Assembly (NCBI GenBank): GCA_024640385.1
Contig: JAHEFC010000156.1
Location: forward strand, 1 to 8,832
Reading direction: 5' to 3'
Length of the DNA: 8,832 bases
DNA from: Sphingobacteriales bacterium
Lineage (GTDB): Bacteria > Bacteroidota > Bacteroidia > Chitinophagales > Chitinophagaceae
Shown: positions 1-6,778 of the stretch, piece by piece
How positions within the stretch are numbered: position 1 is the stretch's first letter
How the letters are laid out: every line of letters starts with the position of its first letter
Translations under genes and position numbers: made by a program
The notes under the pieces: model-generated
Database searches by the model: none
Seen by the model: the letters and a program-made list of their open reading frames with translations, nothing else
Told to the model about the DNA's origin: nothing

Positions 1-1
1 A

Positions 2-1876
2 AATCAGATCAGGGCTTTCGTCAGAAATATGGTTTGGATAGGCGCAGTGGCATTTGCTATCGTGATCACGGTTAACTATGTCCAGACAAAAGATATCCTG
101 CACTCGCTGATGCACGGCCTCACGCTGGCGATGAGTATCCTTCCAGAAGAGATTCCCGTTGCCTTCTCTACATTCCTGGCCCTCGGCGCATTCAGGTTAC
201 TTAAAAACAAGATCATAGTCAAACAACCACAATATGTGGAAACGCTGGGTGCAGCCACTGTTATCTGTGCCGATAAAACAGGAACGCTTACAGAGAATAA
301 AATGAGCATCGCGCATTTATTCGATGCCGGAACCGATACTTCGTTCAACGTGTACGATATCAAGCTTCCCGAACAGCTGGTGGAATTTGCCATGTGGAGC
401 AGTGAAACAGAACCCTTCGATCCTATGGAGCAGGCCATTCACAAACTCTATGCAAGTATAACGGAGATCGACAAAAGAGATCAATACGACCAGGTGCATG
501 AATACCCGATCGGCGGTGCACCACCGATCATGACACACATCTTTCAAAGTCAAAAGTCAAAAGGAAAAAGTCAAAAAGATGATTTTATAATAGCAGCGAA
601 AGGGGCGCCGGAAAGAATATTGAAGCAATCTGATCTGAGCAGCGAAAGAAAAAAACAAATTGAAGAACAGGCCCTTTTCTATGCGCGGCAGGGGTACCGG
701 GTGCTGGGTGTTGGTAAAGGGATATGGGAAGGAAACGAATGGCCCGCCGTGCAGGATGAATTCAAATTTGAATTCCTGGGCCTGGTTGCGTTCCAGGATC
801 CTCCGAAGAAAAATATCGACCAGACCATTAAAACATTCAACGAAGCAGGTATCTCCGTAAAAATGATCACAGGTGATTATGCCGAAACAGCAGTTGCCAT
901 TGCGAAGCAGATCGGGCTTAATCACAATGGCAATGTGATCACTGGTGCAGAGGTCTTGAAAATGCAGCCTCATGAGTTGCAGGCAAGAGTGAGTAATGTC
1001 AATATTTATGCACGCATGTTCCCTGAGGCAAAACTCAAAGTGATTGATGCCCTGAAAGAAGATGGTGAAGTAGTGGCTATGACGGGCGATGGAGTCAACG
1101 ATGCTCCCGCATTAAAAGCCGCACATATTGGCATTGCCATGGGCCAGCGCGGTTCCGAAGTGGCTAAAGGTGCAGCATCACTGATACTGATGGACGATGA
1201 CCTGGCCCATATGACCGATGCCGTTGCACTGGGCCGAAAGATCTACGACAACCTGAAAAAAGCCATCCAGTATATCGTATCCATACATATACCCATCATC
1301 CTGATCGTAATGCTCCCACTCGTACTGGGTTGGGCATTTGCAGAGATCTTCACACCAGTGCATGTCATCTTCCTTGAACTGATCATGGGACCAACATGTT
1401 CCATTATTTATGAGAACGAACCCATGGAACCTGGCACCATGAACAGGCCACCAAGGAAAATGAGCAGCACCTTCCTTTCATTCAGGCAATTACTCACCAG
1501 TATTTTGCAGGGTCTGTTCATCACTGCAGGTTGCCTGGGCATCGGTTATTGGGGCATGAAAAATGGACACACCGATACCCTGGTACGCACCCTGGTATTC
1601 ATCACCTTACTGTTCAGTAATATCTTCCTGACCCTGGTCAACCGGTCTTTCTATTATTCCCTGTTCACCACTCTGCGCTATAAGAATAACCTGGTGTTCC
1701 TGATCATTGGCGTTACGCTGCTCTTCATCACAGGCATACTCACCATACCTTTCTTGCAAAACCTTTTCAGGCTTGAGCCGTTGAGCTGGCATTTACTGAC
1801 TATCAGCATCAGTGTTGCCTTTGCCAGCACATGCTGGATGGAGATCGCAAAAGCAGCCAAACGTTTGCGTCAGTAA
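2..1876 (+). CDS. Cation-translocating P-type ATPase, HAD-IC family (5'-truncated by window edge)
   Basis: Integral inner-membrane pump that couples ATP hydrolysis to cation transport. The frame is open to the window edge, so the start and the actuator domain are missing. In order I see the end of M3, M4 with PEEIP (143-157), the phosphorylated Asp in DKTGTLT (Asp codon 272-274), the nucleotide-binding domain with KGAPER, the MITGD motif, TGDGVNDAP (1082-1108), and six further helices M5-M10. This is the P2-type architecture of Ca2+-ATPases. However, the M5 and M6 cation ligands of SERCA are replaced: M5 reads SIHIP, and M6 reads ELIMGPT where NLVTDGL is usual. The transported ion therefore cannot be named. 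A hydrophilic QSQKSKGKSQK insert in the N-domain is encoded by AAAGTCA heptad repeats. The stop codon overlaps the stop of the converging lipoprotein gene by 7 nt. The P-type ATPase call is certain; the substrate is unknown. Confidence 0.96.
   Translation, partial: NQIRAFVRNMVWIGAVAFAIVITVNYVQTKDILHSLMHGLTLAMSILPEEIPVAFSTFLALGAFRLLKNKIIVKQPQYVETLGAATVICADKTGTLTENKMSIAHLFDAGTDTSFNVYDIKLPEQLVEFAMWSSETEPFDPMEQAIHKLYASITEIDKRDQYDQVHEYPIGGAPPIMTHIFQSQKSKGKSQKDDFIIAAKGAPERILKQSDLSSERKKQIEEQALFYARQGYRVLGVGKGIWEGNEWPAVQDEFKFEFLGLVAFQDPPKKNIDQTIKTFNEAGISVKMITGDYAETAVAIAKQIGLNHNGNVITGAEVLKMQPHELQARVSNVNIYARMFPEAKLKVIDALKEDGEVVAMTGDGVNDAPALKAAHIGIAMGQRGSEVAKGAASLILMDDDLAHMTDAVALGRKIYDNLKKAIQYIVSIHIPIILIVMLPLVLGWAFAEIFTPVHVIFLELIMGPTCSIIYENEPMEPGTMNRPPRKMSSTFLSFRQLLTSILQGLFITAGCLGIGYWGMKNGHTDTLVRTLVFITLLFSNIFLTLVNRSFYYSLFTTLRYKNNLVFLIIGVTLLFITGILTIPFLQNLFRLEPLSWHLLTISISVAFASTCWMEIAKAAKRLRQ
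546..573 (+). repeat. AAAGTCA heptad array inside the ATPase gene
   Basis: Four tandem 7-nt units (AAAGTCA, AAAGTCA, AAAGGAA, AAAGTCA), followed by a partial AAAAG. The third unit is diverged. The array lies in frame in the nucleotide-binding domain and encodes a short Lys/Ser/Gln-rich tract between the segments ending in HIF and starting at DDFIIAAKGAPE. Related P-type ATPases normally pass directly from one strand to the next here, so a surface loop expansion is likely (inference from family knowledge). Confidence 0.8.
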
Positions 1877-2931
1877 TTCAGTCTGATATTATTAATGATC
1901 AGCGTGGTGTTGGTACCTCCTTCAAAATAAGCGCCATAGGCACTTGAAGCAGCTACAAAGCTGATATGTGTAACCTCATCATTTGCACTGCCAAATAAAC
2001 CATTGGCAGGGAACATATATACAGGATTGCCAGCAGCCAGCGGTCCGTAGGTCAGATTGACTGTAATATCTTTAAAGGTATCCTGCTGCTTTCCATCGCG
2101 GAACCATCCGGTAGCTACCCGCTTCACCTGGTTGTTATTCCTGTTCTCCAGCAACAAATAAATATCACATGAATCTGGTTTATTTAAAGTTGTACCCTGG
2201 CCGTTCTTATACGGAGTGCCAGGTACATATTTATACGAAACGGTAAAACTTGCTGGCCTACCAACAAAGGGTACCCCGAACTTTGTTGAGTTAAGCGGAT
2301 TACTGATATCCAATATGAAATCACCTGTAAAAATGCTTCCTGCTGCCATTCTCTGACCAGTAAGCTGAGCCAATGAACCAAGGTCCCTGGTGATCATCTC
2401 AGCGCCTAAGTCGGCACCCTGAATGATAAAAGCCTTTACATTCGCCTGCCCCAACGTTACTACACCCGCATTTCCTGATGCCCATATAGTCGACTCATCT
2501 TTGCCCGGCTCCTGGTAATTCTTGCCCACCGGTGTATACCAATCGTCCAAACCAGCATTCTCCAACTGTGGTGTGGTAGATTCTTTCCTCACAATAACTG
2601 TGTATATCACTTGGGTTCCATTCTCCGCAGTGACAGTATACTGAACGGGTTTGGTGAAATCCTGCACCACATCAACACCTGGAGAAATGGTGGCATAAGA
2701 ACTCAGCCTTACAGAATCAGCATACAGCTTAGTGAGGTCTGCAGTTGGCGCAACCGTGACCCGGATGATCAGGCTGTCTTTGATGATGATGCTATTGCCG
2801 GACTGCTGGGGTAACGAGAAATAAAATATTTCCTTAAGATCCGATTTACCAAAATGATCTTCCTTGACACAACCGTACAATATGTATAATGACAGGACTA
2901 TGATGAAGCCATATGGTATGTACTTACTCAT
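1870..2931 (-). CDS. Outer-membrane-type lipoprotein with DUF5018-like and PCMD-like (carbohydrate metabolism) domains
   Basis: A 353-residue predicted lipoprotein. The signal peptide ends in a lipobox with Cys21 (LYGC), so it should be lipid-anchored. Residues about 30-115 resemble the Ig-like DUF5018 type of domain, ending in the typical YTVTAENGTQVIYTV strand pair. Residues about 120-353 look like the putative carbohydrate metabolism domain (PCMD, PF13201): an early Trp (DDWYTP, W131), W150 in the IWASGN motif, and a beta-sandwich-like remainder ending with NNIRLNY. PCMD proteins are generally found near polysaccharide-utilisation genes and are thought to bind or process glycans; no catalytic residues can be assigned here. 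The start codon overlaps the stop of the upstream barrel gene (ATGA, 2928-2931), so the pair is probably translationally coupled. The stop overlaps that of the converging ATPase, leaving no room for a separate terminator. Domain names are from recognition, not a search. Confidence 0.85.
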   Translation of the reverse strand: MSKYIPYGFIIVLSLYILYGCVKEDHFGKSDLKEIFYFSLPQQSGNSIIIKDSLIIRVTVAPTADLTKLYADSVRLSSYATISPGVDVVQDFTKPVQYTVTAENGTQVIYTVIVRKESTTPQLENAGLDDWYTPVGKNYQEPGKDESTIWASGNAGVVTLGQANVKAFIIQGADLGAEMITRDLGSLAQLTGQRMAAGSIFTGDFILDISNPLNSTKFGVPFVGRPASFTVSYKYVPGTPYKNGQGTTLNKPDSCDIYLLLENRNNNQVKRVATGWFRDGKQQDTFKDITVNLTYGPLAAGNPVYMFPANGLFGSANDEVTHISFVAASSAYGAYFEGGTNTTLIINNIRLNY

Positions 2932-3644
2932 TGAAAATAATAAGCAAAGCCAAATGAAAGCTGCAGCAGATTGATCTTCAGGTCCAGGTTCTGGGTTGTT
3001 ACTTTTCCATCAGGCTGCCCGGTAGTCCTTGTCTTTTCACTTGAAGCGCTCAAACCGAATGCCCCTACATTTACCTCGAATCCAAAATTATTTACGATGA
3101 AAGCAATAATTCCAGGTCTCATGGCAATACCGTATAAAAAACTATCGGAGTATGTTCTGGTAAGTACCCCGTTAGTGGTTGATTCTGTCAGTTTACTTGA
3201 ATTCCCCAATTGTATTTCGGTGGGGATCACGATATAGAATTTCTTACCCTTTCCGATCGGAAGATAATTTTTAATAAAAGGTCGAAATACAAAATCACTG
3301 GCAGAACTCTTTACATCGGTAAGCGTGCCGTCTGAAGCCCTCTGGGTATAATTGTTGGAGTTAAAGCCATAAGTAAAACCAAGGCCAGCAGCGAGATTCT
3401 GTTTGATAACATAGCCGGGGTCAAGATTGATCTGTAAGCCGGATTTGTCTTGCTCTACAATATATCCCAGCAGGGTATTCTCATTCTCAGCTTTCTTTCC
3501 CGAAGCAGAAAATGTCAGACCAACAAATTTTATTCCTTTATTTATTTCAACACCATCCGTATATTTATTGGGTTTGGTCAGCTGCGCAAATACAGGAGCA
3601 GAAACAATCAGCAATATAGATATGATAAAGAATTTGATTCCCAT
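2928..3644 (-). CDS. Secreted outer-membrane beta-barrel protein, function unknown
   Basis: A 238-residue protein with a clear signal peptide (hydrophobic run, then APVFA before Gln21). The mature part alternates hydrophobic and polar residues, is rich in Gly and aromatic residues, and ends in aromatic beta strands (LSFGFAYYFQ), as expected of a small porin-like barrel of 8-10 strands. There are no catalytic motifs. I chose ATG at 3644: an AGGAGG lies 4 nt upstream, while the in-frame TTG at 3647 would leave only 1 nt of spacing. It is the first gene of a two-gene operon with the PCMD-type lipoprotein, which starts inside its stop codon; the two products may act together at the outer membrane (inference). 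It is divergent from the beta-lactamase-fold gene, with 89 nt between the start codons. Confidence 0.82.
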   Translation of the reverse strand: MGIKFFIISILLIVSAPVFAQLTKPNKYTDGVEINKGIKFVGLTFSASGKKAENENTLLGYIVEQDKSGLQINLDPGYVIKQNLAAGLGFTYGFNSNNYTQRASDGTLTDVKSSASDFVFRPFIKNYLPIGKGKKFYIVIPTEIQLGNSSKLTESTTNGVLTRTYSDSFLYGIAMRPGIIAFIVNNFGFEVNVGAFGLSASSEKTRTTGQPDGKVTTQNLDLKINLLQLSFGFAYYFQ

Positions 3645-3648
3645 CAAG

Positions 3649-3654
3649 CCTCCT
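3649..3654 (-). promoter_or_regulatory. Shine-Dalgarno sequence deciding the barrel-gene start
   Basis: A perfect AGGAGG on the minus strand, 4 nt before the ATG at 3644. Strong Shine-Dalgarno sites are uncommon in Bacteroidota, and none is obvious before the other starts in this window. This one supports ATG over the adjacent in-frame TTG. Confidence 0.55.
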
Positions 3655-3721
3655 ATTCAATGTAAGTTATTAATATTTTTAACCCCTTCATTCTCCATTT
3701 CTGCCATTCCGTATATTTAAT

Positions 3722-3729
3722 CAAATCTA
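3722..3729 (-). promoter_or_regulatory. Possible Bacteroidota -7 element (TAGATTTG) for the barrel/lipoprotein operon
   Basis: TAGATTTG on the minus strand fits the Bacteroidota -7 consensus TAnnTTTG and would give a leader of about 70 nt. I find no TTTG at the expected -33 distance, which would fall inside the start of the divergent hydrolase gene, so this is a half-site only. On the plus strand, TATATTTA at 3712-3719 is a weaker candidate for the hydrolase. Confidence 0.25.
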
Positions 3730-3733
3730 CCTC

Positions 3734-5002
3734 ATGCGTTCTTTTTTCCTTTTACTCTTCCTGGCGCCTCTATTATCTCTTGCCCAATTGACCCCGGTAG
3801 ATCCTGCCACTGCAGGTGTTTCTGCAGAACGTTTGACCCGGGTTGATCAGTTCATCCAGCATTATATTGACCAGGGCCGGTTGAATGGTGCAACAGCCAT
3901 CATCCTGAAAGATGGAAAGATGGTGTACTATAAAGCTTTCGGATACAGTGACGTGGAGAAAAAAACCGTGATGCAGAAAGACCAGATCTTCCGGATCGCA
4001 TCCATGACCAAGCCTATTGTGAGTGTAGCCGTAATGATGTTATGGGAAGAAGGGAAATTCTCCCTGGATGATCCCATCTCCAAATTCATTCCCGAATTCA
4101 AAAATCCGAAGGTGCTGGAGAAGTTCAACCCCAACGACACCACCTTCACCACCCAGCCCGCAAAAAGAGAGATCACTATACGCCACCTGCTGTCCCATAC
4201 TTCAGGCCTTGGCTATCCAGGTATTGGATCCAATTTCGCCAATGCCATTTACGCAAAACATAAAGTGGGCGGCGGGATCGGTACGCCAACTCTTGTTTTA
4301 AAAGATAACATGATGCGCCTGGCCACTTTGCCCTTATTCAATAATCCAGGTGAGAAGTTCCTTTATGGCCTTAATACAGATTTATTGGGGTACCTGATTG
4401 AAGTGATCAGCGGCATACCCCTGGATAAATTTCTCGATCAAAAGATCTTCAGCCCGCTTGGCATGAAGGATACTTATTTTTACCTGCCAGCCAGTAAATA
4501 TTCCAGGCTGGTCCCTTTATACCGGCAGGATGAAAATGCCAGGGCGGTAACCTATCCCGCTAATTCCACTGCCTTAGCCAATTTCCCGCTTGTACCAAAC
4601 GGAACCTATTTCTCCGGCGGAGCAGGGCTCAGCTCCACCGCCTACGACTATGCGCTTTTCTGCCAGATGCTGATCAATGGCGGAACGCTAAATAATACAA
4701 GATTGCTATCTCCGCATACTATTAATCTGATGACCACCAACCAGATCGGGGAATCCCTGATGTTCGATAATCCCGAAGATATGAGGCGCTTTGGCCTGGG
4801 CTTCGGCCTTTACCTGGACAAAGCCACCGTAATGACGCCCATGGGATATGGTTCTTATGGATGGGACGGGATGTTTGCTTCGCATTTCTGGATAGACCCG
4901 AAAAACAAGCTGGTAGCGATTTTCATGCGTAATGTATGGCCCACGCCGGACTGGGACTTTGGGGACAGGGTGAAGGTGTTGGTATATCAAACACTCTATT
5001 AG
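3734..5002 (+). CDS. Secreted serine hydrolase of the class C beta-lactamase/esterase fold (PF00144)
   Basis: A 422-residue protein exported by a signal peptide (MRSFFLLLFLAPLLSLAQ). It has the serine beta-lactamase/DD-peptidase fold. The nucleophile motif is Ser90-Met-Thr-Lys93 (IASMTK), followed by LWEEGKFSLDDPISKFIPEF and HLLSHTSGL (151-159), as is typical of the family. The second motif is Tyr211 in YGLNTDLLGYLIE; the spacing resembles EstB-type esterases (Y..x.TD) rather than the YxN of true AmpC. The third motif region is YGWDGMFASHFWIDP (375-389), in place of KTG. The family covers esterases, D-aminopeptidases and transpeptidase-like enzymes, so the substrate is open and antibiotic resistance should not be assumed. 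The ATG at 3734 is the only one giving a proper signal peptide. No Shine-Dalgarno is seen. The TAG stop lies within the first unit of a large heptad hairpin, so the repeat supplies the stop codon. No plus-strand T-tract terminator follows. Confidence 0.93.
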   Translation: MRSFFLLLFLAPLLSLAQLTPVDPATAGVSAERLTRVDQFIQHYIDQGRLNGATAIILKDGKMVYYKAFGYSDVEKKTVMQKDQIFRIASMTKPIVSVAVMMLWEEGKFSLDDPISKFIPEFKNPKVLEKFNPNDTTFTTQPAKREITIRHLLSHTSGLGYPGIGSNFANAIYAKHKVGGGIGTPTLVLKDNMMRLATLPLFNNPGEKFLYGLNTDLLGYLIEVISGIPLDKFLDQKIFSPLGMKDTYFYLPASKYSRLVPLYRQDENARAVTYPANSTALANFPLVPNGTYFSGGAGLSSTAYDYALFCQMLINGGTLNNTRLLSPHTINLMTTNQIGESLMFDNPEDMRRFGLGFGLYLDKATVMTPMGYGSYGWDGMFASHFWIDPKNKLVAIFMRNVWPTPDWDFGDRVKVLVYQTLY

Positions 5003-5080
5003 CAGGTTGCAGGTAACGGGCTGCAGGTTGCAGCACATTTAATCTGCTGCAACCTGCAACCTGCCACCTGCAACCTGCTA
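5000..5080. repeat. TTGCAGG heptad palindrome on the hydrolase stop codon
   Basis: Left arm 5000-5035 and right arm 5045-5080 are 36 nt each, identical at 32 positions after reverse complementation, with a 9-nt AT-rich loop (5036-5044). Each arm is five 7-nt units plus one base. The left arm reads TAGCAGG, TTGCAGG, TAACGGG, CTGCAGG, TTGCAGC, A. The four arm differences are all transitions and lie in units three and four. The first three bases are the stop codon of the hydrolase. As RNA this would be a very stable stem at the 3' end of the hydrolase message. Confidence 0.92.
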
Positions 5081-5363
5081 TAGGGGCCTGCTAAAAAAAA
5101 GAGCCGGAAGTAGAAACTTCCGGCGTCCAAATCTAACTGTGTGTCAAAAAAAACTTTAAATATTTTAATAGCGCGTACCAAGGCGGTCTGGCCTTAGATA
5201 CTTGTTTTCATAACACTAACTGGTTACGCAATAACAATAGTTGAATAGAGTAGATCAGGAGGTTTTCATAACTGATCTGGATATGTGCAGTAATCCTTAG
5301 GAATAGATGCCTAAAGTTCTATCTCCTTGCGGATAAAATTAAATATTATCCCACTATTGAGAT
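5003..5363. other. Non-coding region between the hydrolase and the small membrane gene
   Basis: It contains most of the heptad hairpin, then a minus-strand terminator (5093-5124), then about 240 nt (5125-5363) with no credible reading frame. In that part I see an 11-nt direct repeat GTTTTCATAAC (5204-5214 and 5262-5272), a GATCAG/CTGATC inverted repeat around the second copy (5253-5258 with 5271-5276), and a small hairpin CTAAGGC/GCCTTGG on the minus strand near 5179-5196. I recognise no tRNA, riboswitch or known small RNA. Confidence 0.6.
5093..5124 (-). terminator. Intrinsic terminator, minus strand
   Basis: A perfect 9-bp stem (GCCGGAAGT at 5103-5111 with ACTTCCGGC at 5116-5124) and a 4-nt loop. 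On the minus strand it is followed after 2 nt by eight T (complement of A at 5093-5100). On the plus strand no T run follows, so it serves leftward transcription. The nearest minus-strand gene ends at 5364, about 240 nt upstream of it. Confidence 0.78.
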
Positions 5364-5726
5364 TTATTTAACAGTTGCAGCTTGTCTCAAATTATTCCAG
5401 GTCCAGAACGCGGCCAGCGCATCCACCACCCCAAATAAAATCAACTGCACGGGTCCTACCCCTGCCAGCCATAATCCTGTAAATGCAGCAAACACGAAGA
5501 TCCTGACGCCAACTGTCAGCCTCAGAAACGGCAGCGAGTTCAGCTTTGACATCTCATGGTAATAAACGGCGATACACGCTACCAGCACTCCTACTACCCT
5601 GATCCAGACCTCATTGGTTTCTGCAATTTGAAATACAGACAACATCATGTTGGGAACAAACATCAATACAGCTGCCAGTACAAATAAATAATAGCTGAAA
5701 TACTTTACAGTGTTGGAGGCGGTCAT
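5364..5726 (-). CDS. Small four-helix membrane protein, function unknown
   Basis: A 120-residue, strongly hydrophobic protein with four predicted membrane helices: about residues 8-30, 40-57, 68-88 and 90-110. The loop ETNEVWIRVVG between helices 1 and 2 and the ending VVDALAAFWTWNNLR look like a conserved small integral-membrane family seen as hypothetical proteins in Bacteroidota and other bacteria; I cannot give it a name or function. No charged membrane motif or catalytic residue stands out. The start ATG at 5726 has no Shine-Dalgarno. It is divergent from the metallophosphoesterase, with 132 nt between them that hold the ATTCCGG palindrome. Its transcript would probably run about 240 nt past the stop to the terminator at 5093-5124. 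Confidence 0.72.
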   Translation of the reverse strand: MTASNTVKYFSYYLFVLAAVLMFVPNMMLSVFQIAETNEVWIRVVGVLVACIAVYYHEMSKLNSLPFLRLTVGVRIFVFAAFTGLWLAGVGPVQLILFGVVDALAAFWTWNNLRQAATVK

Positions 5727-5766
5727 GGCTTGAGGGTTTGGGATAAGATACTAATTCTCTTGGGGA

Positions 5767-5853
5767 ATTCCGGATTCCGGATTATGGATTCCGGATTCAA
5801 ATACATAAATGTTTCTAAATTTAATTCGGAATCCGCGATCCGGAATCCGGAAT
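5767..5853. repeat. ATTCCGG heptad palindrome between divergent genes
   Basis: The left arm 5767-5797 pairs with 5823-5853 (27 of 31 identical after reverse complementation), enclosing a 25-nt AT-rich loop. Left units: ATTCCGG, ATTCCGG, ATTATGG, ATTCCGG, ATT. Right units in reverse complement: ATTCCGG, ATTCCGG, ATCGCGG, ATTCCGA, ATT. In a plus-strand RNA, three of the four differences would be G-U pairs. The right arm ends 5 nt before the ATG of the metallophosphoesterase. AT-rich, weakly promoter-like sequences (TAAATTTA plus strand; TGTATTTG minus strand) lie in the loop. Confidence 0.92.
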
Positions 5854-5858
5854 AGTCT

Positions 5859-6770
5859 ATGAAATATGACCTTATCGGCGATATCCATGGCCACGCAGAT
5901 ACGCTGGAAATTCTCTTATCACGCCTCGGCTATAGGAGAAGATTCGGGGTATACAGTCATCCCGAAGGCCGGCACGTTGTATTTGTTGGAGACTTCATCG
6001 ATCGCGGGCCCAAGATCAGGGAAACCCTACACCTGGTGCGCGATATGGTGGAATCAGGAAATGCCTCGGCCGTAATGGGCAACCACGAATTCAATGCCAT
6101 CTCTTTTCATACGCCGCATATTGAAAAAGGAGGCTTCTTCCGTCAGCATACCATCAAGGAGATCAAACAACATATTGAAACGCTGGACCAGTTTGCACAC
6201 TATGATCATGAATTCCAGGATTTCCTGGACTGGTTCCAGACCCTCCCCTTATTCCTGGAATTTGAACAATTCAGGGTGATACATGCCTGCTGGGACAATG
6301 AACATATCAATTTCCTGAAGCAGGACTACGATGGCATCACCCCGGGTTTCCTGAGCCTGGCAAACGATAAGATCAATGGAGGAGCTACCTACTGGGCAGT
6401 GGAAGAATCCCTGAAGGGGAAAGAACATCGTTTACCCGAGGGCGTTATATTTCACGACAAGGACGGTAACGAAAGAACCGAAGCCCGTGTAAAATGGTGG
6501 GCCGCACCGGAGGCAAGAAAGAAGTATAAAGATGTGCTGATGGAATGCCCTAAAAAAATTGCGGAAGATGATATTCCTCCAAACAGGCAATACTATAGTT
6601 ATCCGGATACCAAACCCGTGTTCTTCGGACACTACTGGCTTAAAGGAGACCCTAAGATCGAAAATCCATCAGCGATCTGCCTGGACTACAGCGTTGCCAA
6701 AGGAGGTCAGTTGGTGGCCTGCAGGATAAGCGAAAAGGGGTTTGAGCTTATTGCGCAGCACGTGGTGTGA
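5859..6770 (+). CDS. Metallophosphoesterase of the PPP-like type (Ser/Thr phosphatase or Ap4A hydrolase-like)
   Basis: A 303-residue cytoplasmic enzyme with no signal peptide. It carries the di-metal motifs in order: GDIHG (Asp8, His10), GDFIDRGP (Asp45, Asp48, Arg49), GNHE (Asn75, His76), a His in VIHACWDN (His142) and GH in FFGHYWL (His258). These match the calcineurin-like/PPP superfamily, including PrpE-type diadenosine tetraphosphatases and bacterial protein phosphatases. The ending CLDYSVAKGGQLVACRI is characteristic of the bacterial PPP-like branch. The family is usually near 220-320 residues, so it appears complete. It could hydrolyse a dinucleoside polyphosphate or a phosphoprotein; the sequence does not decide. 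The start is fixed by GDIHG falling at residues 7-11. There is no Shine-Dalgarno; instead the arm of a long palindrome ends 5 nt upstream. A second repeat palindrome begins within 10-30 nt of the stop. Confidence 0.92.
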   Translation: MKYDLIGDIHGHADTLEILLSRLGYRRRFGVYSHPEGRHVVFVGDFIDRGPKIRETLHLVRDMVESGNASAVMGNHEFNAISFHTPHIEKGGFFRQHTIKEIKQHIETLDQFAHYDHEFQDFLDWFQTLPLFLEFEQFRVIHACWDNEHINFLKQDYDGITPGFLSLANDKINGGATYWAVEESLKGKEHRLPEGVIFHDKDGNERTEARVKWWAAPEARKKYKDVLMECPKKIAEDDIPPNRQYYSYPDTKPVFFGHYWLKGDPKIENPSAICLDYSVAKGGQLVACRISEKGFELIAQHVV

Positions 6771-6778
6771 CAAAAACA

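Noticed and set aside
557..973. A 138-codon minus-strand frame inside the ATPase gene
   Set aside because: It lies opposite the conserved nucleotide-binding domain and has no recognisable features.
3645..3647. TTG as the start of the barrel gene (239 residues)
   Set aside because: ATG follows immediately, and the AGGAGG spacing is too short for the TTG.
3734..5002. Antibiotic-resistance beta-lactamase
   Set aside because: The motif spacing (YGLNTD, YGWDG in place of YxN and KTG) fits the broad esterase/peptidase branch, not a true class C beta-lactamase.
4999..5181. Minus-strand 60-codon frame through the TTGCAGG hairpin
   Set aside because: It runs through the terminator and the repeat; the C-terminal half only translates the heptads.
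5000..5853. CRISPR array
   Set aside because: Units are 7 nt, contiguous and palindromically arranged, with no spacers of constant length and no cas genes.
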